Assembly (NCBI GenBank): GCA_028564705.1
Contig: JAPXFQ010000840.1
Location: 186,001 to 250,000 of the forward strand
Reading direction: 5' to 3'
DNA from: Apricaphanius iberus
Lineage: Eukaryota; Chordata; Actinopteri; Cyprinodontiformes; Aphaniidae
DNA length: 64,000 nt
Shown here: positions 56,865-64,000 of the stretch, piece by piece
Numbering within the stretch: position 1 is the stretch's first letter
Layout of the letters: every line of letters begins with the position of its first letter
Position numbers and translations under genes: made by a program
Notes under the pieces: generated by a model
The model's input: the letters and a program-made list of their open reading frames with translations, nothing else
Databases searched by the model: none
Told to the model about the DNA's origin: nothing

Positions 56865-58757
56865 CCCCACTTAATTTATCTGACCTTGAAGTGTCCTGCA
56901 GAAACGTACTGTACTCTATGGAGGAGAGGGGGATGTCTAAGCAGTTCAAATCTCATAACAGGTTAACATATGTAAGACAATACAATGTTTGCATAATGAA
57001 ATAATCTCCAAGCTATCGGGGGTGGATTTCAGACAAAGAATATGTATGTATGTATGTAAAGACTAGACGTGTAGTGCATACATGTCCAATCAGACTTGGA
57101 GTGTAGCATGATAGGATTTAAAATAATGTTCAACTTGTGTGGTTGAATTAATTAATCCTTTATGCAAAAACTGTATTTTAATTTTCCCAAGCAGAGTCTC
57201 CACTGAGTTTGTTGAGACACTGCAACAACAGAACACTTTCAACGTTTTATCTGTCAGCAAATGTGATGAAAAGAATAAGAATTTGGAGGGAAAAAAATTA
57301 GAACATTTATAAAAGATCAATGTCTTTTTCCATTGAGTATGTGTGTGTTTTTTACACGTCATGGGAAAGGTTTTTTCGTAATTCAGAAATGCACCTTACC
57401 GACCCTGGCAGCCGTACTGTAAGCCTAACATACAACAGGCATGGGACAGGAGGGCTATATAAACCTGTGTTTGATTATCTGCACAGTTTTTTTTTATGAT
57501 GAGCTTTTGCTGCCCCCTGTAGTCGACAGGGTGCTTGCTTAACCTGAAATGCAGCCAGAGCCACTCATTGAGAAGTTTTTTATAATCCACTGCGTGCCAT
57601 GTGTATTTCTCTTGTCCATTCAAAGGTAATATTTGTAGTAATATTAGTAATACTACTCGTTATTGTTCTAACACAAAATTTATTTGGCATTCAAGCTATC
57701 TGTACAGTGTGTTGTTCATAGGTAAATACCAGAATTACAGTTGTATGAGGTAAATTAAAGCTAATTTAAAGAGGGGGATTATTTATTATATGTTAAATCA
57801 TGGAGTGCCTGTAAAACCCCCAATTTTCCTGTTCAAACATCAGAAGAGTGGAACAGTTTATCTGGGTTACAGGGCTCTGACTGCATCACCAGACTAATAC
57901 ATACTGTAAGTAGTTGATCCTTTTTTTTGTATTTATCTATACAGAAGAATGTATAGTCATAGCATTATGTAATTATAAAAACCTAAGAAAACATTATGTT
58001 TAATAACTAAAAATTGTGTTACATGAATGAGAAATTTCCTGAGTTTGCAGTCATAAATCATTTAATGAATACTGTAAGAATGAAACACAGCGCTTTATGT
58101 GAACTGTTTATGTTGGCGCTGTCTTTAGTTCCTAATAACATAATAAATCTGAGTTTATTTTCCCAGTTACCAGCATGTATTTTTGCATTTTGCATCAAAT
58201 ATTTTTTGGAATCATCCCAACTGTGCAGAGAGATTAGATTTTTATAGTTCCAGTGTACAATAAAAACACATGCATAAGACATTTCTAAGAGTCGTTATTG
58301 TTTTGATGTAGATGGAGTTCGGGTGTCACAGTGACCAGATCAGATGTTGGATCGTTGTGACAGTGAAAGGTCACATAAGGCAGTTGCCACAGCAGCTTGT
58401 GGTGTCCAGGATTTACTGTTGGCCATGAATCACCCCAGGAAATAAATCATCAGCTTTAACAAAAAGCACATGATGATTTAATACCTGCTGGATTTATTTG
58501 GTTTTGTTTTCGTTCCTGTTACTGTCTTAATAACTGGAGTTTATCACCTTTAGAATTTTTAAAGATGAAAATAGAAGCACTGTCCTCTTACTAAAATATC
58601 AGAAGCATTGCCCTACACCCTTATTGGTGCCCTTGAAAAATATATGTATGAATTAAAAATATAATCTTCAATTTACTTAATCATATATTAGCAATTTTAG
58701 CTAAATCCAATATTATTTAATTTAGGTGCATTTATTCAGAATGTGGGAAGTCAATGT
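56865..58757. other. Intergenic downstream of npbwr2
   Basis: No gene or repeat element recognised. Confidence 0.45.
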
Positions 58758-58811
58758 TTATATATATATATATATATACATATATGTATAAATATATATA
58801 TATATATATAT

Positions 58812-58864
<53 letters not shown>
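58758..58864. repeat. (TA)n-(GA)n compound microsatellite
   Basis: TA units with CA/GT interruptions pass at 58811 into about 25 GA units. The frame across it (58743-58937) is an artefact. Confidence 0.95.
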
Positions 58865-58867
<3 letters not shown>

Positions 58868-60409
58868 GGTGTGTTGCAGTAAACATCATGGTTCACTACA
58901 CATTTGGGGGGTTAAAGTCACCTTTGGGTATGTTTAATAAAGAAAAATAAATATGTGCATGTGATTCATTTTTTCTAATTGGATCAGCATTAAACAAATA
59001 ACTTTTTTGATAGAATTCTTTTCTTTCAGTTGCCTGAAAATAATTTTATTTTATAATGTTCTATACCTTAAAAAAGCGGAAAGTATACAACTAACCTGAG
59101 ATTTCATTGGATAATTTTAAAAGTGCAATTCAACCTGAAGTCAAAGGTTTTGTGTGTGTTGATAAGCTTTATAAGTGAGTGTCTAATAGTGCTGCCTACA
59201 TGTCTGGTCATTATTTTTGTTTACATTTTAGTACAAGTTTTAATTTTGTGCCAACACTGTTAGTGGAACGCCCTCTTCAGTTTAAAACACCGCACTGCTC
59301 ATAAATTTGAATGTTTTATTGAATTGTTTTTAGAAATTTTTATTTATTTATACATACATACATACATGTGGATGAAATACAAAAATTGTTGATAATAATA
59401 AAGAATAATACTATATAATACTATACTACAGAATACTGTACCAAATCAAATGTTCCAGGAAACAACACAGGGGGATAAGTTCATTATTTACCTTGCAGAG
59501 CAGAGAAAAATCACATTAGATAGAATACGGAGATTATGTTTGAGTTATTGGACTTTTCATAAATTTCAGAAATTTGAGATGCATATGAAATAAGTTTTTA
59601 ATGGAAAAAAATTATGGGCACACACTTTTGTACTTTGTTCCTGTGAATAGAGAATGGCCAAACACATAATATCAACCTAAAAACGGCCTTCTTCTGAGGC
59701 ACAGGAGCTCCCATTGCTCTCTGTCTTTCTGGCTGTCTGTGTGCTTCTGCAGAAGTTCTGCTATCAACATGTCAGTCGCAACAGCTCCAGCAGCTATACT
59801 TTGAAAGCTTCAGTCCTCTTCTCTTTTAACATTTTGGGGCCCTTGGTACATCCGGCTCTCCGTTTTCTACACAATTTAGGTCTGGCTACGATGTGCAATA
59901 ACAGTAAAAGTGTATGCAGAAGCATTTCTGTGGTTAGACAGACATATATATTGAATAATTATCCCGCTGAAAGACCCTTTAATGACACACGTTCAGTTCT
60001 CTGCCAATAGTCCCAGGATTCACTTTAACAATCTCTTATTGGTTTTATGATACCATGGACTCCAAAAGGATTCACAGGACTTTCTTTTTTTTAAAGAGAA
60101 ATGTGTCCTCAGCATAACAGAGCATCCATCACACCTAACTGTGGGCTTGAGATACATTTCCAGATATTCATTTTTTATTTCACTCCCGTTCCACCTAGAC
60201 TTTATCCCTGGCAACTGCAGAGCCCAGATTCTTTTATTGGAATGCAAGAAAGAGAGTGGTTCATCACTCCTATGTAGATGGTGTCATTGCTCTATAGGTT
60301 CGGCCCTCTAAACACTGTTCAGCAGCTAATCTGATAGTGACGTGAAGTTTGGAGATTTGTAGCTACTGCCTCTGCACATTCTGCGCTTCAGCATCCACTG
60401 ACCCTGTGA
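58865..60409. other. Intergenic, no gene recognised
   Basis: A short (TACA)n tract is at 59350-59366. Otherwise nothing recognised. Confidence 0.45.
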
Positions 60410-60690
60410 GGCCAACTACTTTCTGGTTGCCAATAAAAGTGGACTATGGAACATTTCCACAGCAAGGAAATTTAAGGTTGGGACATATTGCACAAGTGGT
60501 ACCCTCTCACAGTTTGACACTTGAACCTACTGCGCTCCATTGGGGCACCATTCTTTCAAGAATGTTTGCAGATGCATTTTGCATCCCTAGATGCTGGATT
60601 TCAAATACCTGCAGTCATGTCTGTGATTGGATGAGTGGAATTGCACACCTTGTATGGGTACAGAAATATTTTCAGAACACATTTTTTCAT
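60410..60690. mobile_element. DNA transposon-type fish repeat remnant
   Basis: The words GTGGACTATGGAACATTTCC, TATTGCACAAGTGGTACCCT, AGAATGTTTGCAGATGCATT and GCATCCCTAGATGCTGGATT occur in the same order as in a common fish repeat. That repeat has a paired MITE-like structure and ends near a tail reading GGCAATATAG. Boundaries are lost and the superfamily is not assigned. Confidence 0.5.
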
Positions 60691-61107
60691 TTTCTTTTTT
60701 TCTTTTTACTCATAGAAATTTTAAAATGTGGCACAGTTTGATTCATTTATGCAGGCCAAAAGAAAACCAGAAACTCAGGATCAACTGACACCACCTCACC
60801 TTATGAATACAGCCAATGACTAATACAACTGACTGTGGTCAGGACAAGCTTTTTTCAGCTCCATGTCTTTGGCCAAGGTTAAGCCATAGAGTCAGTCTAG
60901 AAGAGGCCATTCATGCTTGTATCAGCTCCAATCTGGATTATTTCAACAGTCCAGTCCTGTTTGTTTTACAGTTGAAAGTTGAAAAAAAATGTATATCATG
61001 CAAAAGTTCCATTATTCCATTAATTCAATTTAAAATGTGTGCCTGATATATAATATAGACTCCTTACCTGCAAAGTGAGATATTTCTGTCCTGAATATGT
61101 TATAATT

Positions 61108-61240
61108 TTGGTTACCATGGCTTACAGTTTATGAAAAACCCAAATTCAACATCTCAGAAATTTAGAATATTGGGAAACGGTTCAATATTTTAAACTCAGT
61201 GTTACTCTAATCAGCTAATTATTCCAAAACACGTGTTACG
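61108..61240. repeat. Fish interspersed repeat fragment
   Basis: CTCAGAAATTTAGAATATTG and ACTCTAATCAGCTAATTATT recall a dispersed repeat characterised by TCAGAAAATTAGAATATTGTGAAAAGGTTCA-type ends. It is degraded and tentative. Confidence 0.4.
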
Positions 61241-63296
61241 GAAAATCTATATTGAGAAATTTATTGAGAATGATCTGATCTGTGTATTCAGCTGTGATCA
61301 TAGTTACTGTGTGCTGGAGCCTGTATTATTTATGTTTAGTCTAAATGAATGACGCTGTAGTCTCAAGCCATGGTCGAATGGAGAGATAGAAAAACTGCCA
61401 CATCTACGTTCCTATGGAAATGACCCTCGGAGCCTTGGATTATGCTGACTCTTAGATTAGGATCATTCCTATCTGACCAAGAAGCCTCAGAGTCTGGAAT
61501 CTTCACCAGGGAGACTTATTTACAGATGGAAAGAGATTAGAACAAGGTTGTTAAAATCTTTAAAATACTTAAGCGGCAGGTCAGCTTCACACGATTCCTG
61601 GCGTTACTGTATAACTATACCTCCTTGTGTTTGATCAAACTCAAGTAAAAATAAACCTCCAAGAAAATGAAGGAATCTCTCTCACCTCTTTATTTAAAAT
61701 GTTATTTCGACCACAACCTGAAAAAGGGCATTCCGTTACAGCTACTATTTTTAAACATGGTATTCGGAATAGAGTTACTTTTGTAATACCATTGGAATAC
61801 TTGTGTGTTTTCCACTTTCCACCTGAAACATGAAGATATACGTTTTGGGAAATGTGTGTCTCTGCGTTGTGTAGACTATCCCTTAATACCCCTAAACAAC
61901 ATCCTGCCGAAACCATAGATATCCTATGGCCGCAACACTCCCGGCCTGCAAGCACCAACATTAAGATGAGTTATCAGACCCGGAACTGGGGGGGGGGAGC
62001 CACAACTGCAGACGAATAAACTTACTAGCAGTGAAGGAAATTATGCATTTAATGGCGATCTCTCTCAGTTAATTTTTTTCAATTGATGCTAGATTTCATT
62101 CAAGCATCCCTGACAAAAACAGACTAAAGCCATCAATCAATCAATCAAAAATACATACACACAGGGTCAGGGAGGGTCCACGGCTGAAATAAAAAAAAGC
62201 GCTCAGCTGTTTTTTGATTCCTTAGACAGGTAATAGGAAAAAACATACCTTAAAAATTTAAGCACATATTCAGACATTGACAATACATGGGTGTAGCGGG
62301 ATGGTTTGTGCGTATGTTTAACATGTGTTTGTCAGTAGTTGCAGGTGGACAGGGAGGAGACCGTTTACATTCCTCCAAATAGCCAGACATCTTCCATACT
62401 AACAGCAAATGCCCTTTTCCGGTGCTTTGTAAAGTTGAGAAGATTTTATCAATTGCATTCAGAGACCAGCTGACCATTTCCATCTTTCAACTTGTTCGGT
62501 TTGGGTTGGAGAAAAATGCAAAAAGATGCTCCAGACAGAGGCAAAAGAGACAGAGCACTGTGGGATTAGACACAGGAGGAAGAGGGAGAGAAAAAGCACC
62601 CGTCCTCGCCAAGAGCCGGAAGATGGTGGTTAAAACGGGGGGAAAGATCAAATCTGGCATCACTAGTCATAGCATCGCACCACTGATGCTTCTGGTGTCA
62701 AACTGAAGTATGCAGGCAAACTCCAGTAATTGCTGGAGAAGCTGTAATCCGGTATCAATGAATGAAGCGGCATATTCATATTACCACCTAAAATATTTTT
62801 GCAAAGATTAGTGATAATCCAGGTGGGAAAATTCTTACATTTGTGTAAACTTTGGCTGGCGGGTCTCAAGAAACTACAACGCCGCACATCAACAGCAAAC
62901 TAGAAACAAAAAGCATCTGGCTGGCCAGCCTTTCAAGGTATGAGAAAGTCACACCAAAAAAAAAAAAAAGACACTGCAACGATGTCCAAAAAAAAAAAAA
63001 AAAATCCTTTACCACTATTTTTTTTGTCCATTATTTGACAGGGCCTGTATCGAGTTAGGTCATTTCTCACAGTTACAGTATTGGTGTTGGTTGTATCTGA
63101 CCTGACGTTAGCTTGATTATATGTTGTTGTGATTGGTTTTCTTGAAAATTACGGCTACAAGCTAATAATTTTCCTATTGGAGTGCAACTAATATCAGTTT
63201 ACAATACTTTGCATATTTAGTATTATGTCCGCTGTTTTCCTGTGGGAGTAGCTACCAGCACATTTTGTGACATTTAATAAACTTAAATGCTTTTTT
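61241..63296. other. Intergenic, no gene recognised
   Basis: A-runs at 62956-62969 and 62985-63003 may be tails of unrecognised retroposed copies. The frame 62422-62706 is basic and has no known domain. Confidence 0.4.
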
Positions 63297-63434
63297 AAAG
63301 GGGAAGTATTCCAAGTATTTAGAATACAGTACCAGGATTCAGCAAACTAACAAAATACATGACAAAATACAGTTAATTGCAGGTATTTAGTATTCTGTAA
63401 CTAAATACATTTACAAGTACTTTCCCCAACACTG
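63297..63434. mobile_element. hAT-like MITE, right part
   Basis: Ends TACTTTCCCCAACACTG at 63434, the reverse complement of the frequent fish terminus CAGTGTTGGGGAAAGTA. Inside are TATTTAGTATTCTGTAACTA and GAATACAGT words typical of that family. The left end was not found. Confidence 0.6.
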
Positions 63435-64000
63435 CTTATACATTAGAAAGCAAAGAGTCTTGTGATTCTAATGATATATGCTAATCACCGATACAATTAT
63501 AACTGTAGGCACAACAAGCGCCTATGCCAACAAAGACACCCCTCCCACATACAGACACCTCGTTAGGAGATTAAATGTATAACTTACCCCTCTGTAGTCC
63601 CATGTATACATATATGTAACACAAGCCCAGTGTCTCCCAATGTCTTTAAAAATATGGGAAATCCACCAAGCAGTTTCCACACTGTTCAGGGAGAGCAGCC
63701 AAAGAACAAAGGTACGAAAATCTCTTTCAACAGGTTTTATTTTGATCACCGAACCAGCCAAACCACTAGGGCATTAATACACAATGTCTTGCAGTAAAAA
63801 TAATAAAAAAAAGAATAAAACTACATAAAAACTACTGACAGGCTCCTTTTGTATTTAGTCCATGGGTAAGAAAGGCTTTACCCTTCCAGTCCACATAGAG
63901 GGAGACCTTTATCCCTTCAGTCACCACAGAGGGAGAAATTGACCTTTCCAGACCATACGCCGACAGCAATTCTTTTTCAGGTATGCTGCTCTCCAGCGGT
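63435..64000. other. Intergenic, cut by window end
   Basis: No gene recognised. 63860-63950 contains two loosely similar units (ACCCTTCCAGTCCACATAGA and CCCTTCAGTCACCACAGAGG), possibly the start of a short tandem repeat. Confidence 0.4.

Noticed and set aside
62422..62706. Basic 94-codon frame
   Set aside because: No domain and no splice or promoter context; composition comes from A/G-rich sequence near poly-A runs.
1..64000. A host defence or bacterial-type gene system
   Set aside because: I looked for clustered long frames, nuclease or toxin-antitoxin motifs and operon spacing and found none; the only intact gene is the receptor.

Overview
The window looks like ordinary nuclear DNA from a ray-finned (teleost) fish. 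It is AT-rich, carries microsatellites, tRNA-derived SINEs, L2/Rex1-like LINE pieces and hAT, PIF/Harbinger and Tc1-type DNA transposon remnants of kinds common in fish genomes, and has a vertebrate G-protein-coupled receptor gene. Nothing in it is bacterial: there are no operons, Shine-Dalgarno sites or CRISPR arrays, and most open frames are short chance frames. Family names for repeats come from recognising sequence by eye; no database search was run.

The only intact protein-coding gene I can support is a single-exon receptor CDS at 55355-56371 (+). It reads as neuropeptides B/W receptor 2 (npbwr2, GPR8-like). A CpG-rich stretch about 1.3 kb upstream (53880-54151), with a perfect cAMP response element and a splice-donor-like end, is a good candidate promoter and first non-coding exon. 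A polyadenylation signal lies about 470 bases after the stop.

Much of the remainder is transposon sequence in intergenic DNA. 1-8.1 kb holds a fish dispersed repeat, a LINE endonuclease fragment, an inverted-repeat element, a SINE, and a hAT-like element hosting both a fold-back element and a LINE, each flanked by direct repeats. 10-15.5 kb has a second hAT-like copy, LINE fragments on the minus strand and a dead Tc1/mariner transposase. 20.36-28.75 kb is a structurally complete, apparently young LTR retroelement (574 and 575 bp LTRs differing at about two positions, 4-bp target duplication), yet its 7.2 kb interior has no recognisable gag, pol or env. 29-31.6 kb has a 350-bp sequence present twice. 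34.4-37 kb is a LINE split by a 1.35 kb inverted-repeat transposon. 42.6-43.2 kb is a PIF/Harbinger-like deletion derivative that keeps the start of a Myb/SANT-like gene. 49.5-50.3 kb has two tRNA-like SINE units as a divergent inverted repeat, next to a LINE 3' end. 52.6-53.0 kb has two consecutive imperfect hairpins. The last 7.5 kb after the receptor holds microsatellites and more repeat fragments.

The strongest candidate for something not routinely described is the young, apparently non-coding 8.4 kb LTR element, which carries splice-site-like signals and a GC-rich island with short overlapping open frames. The divergent inverted tRNA-like SINE pair is next.
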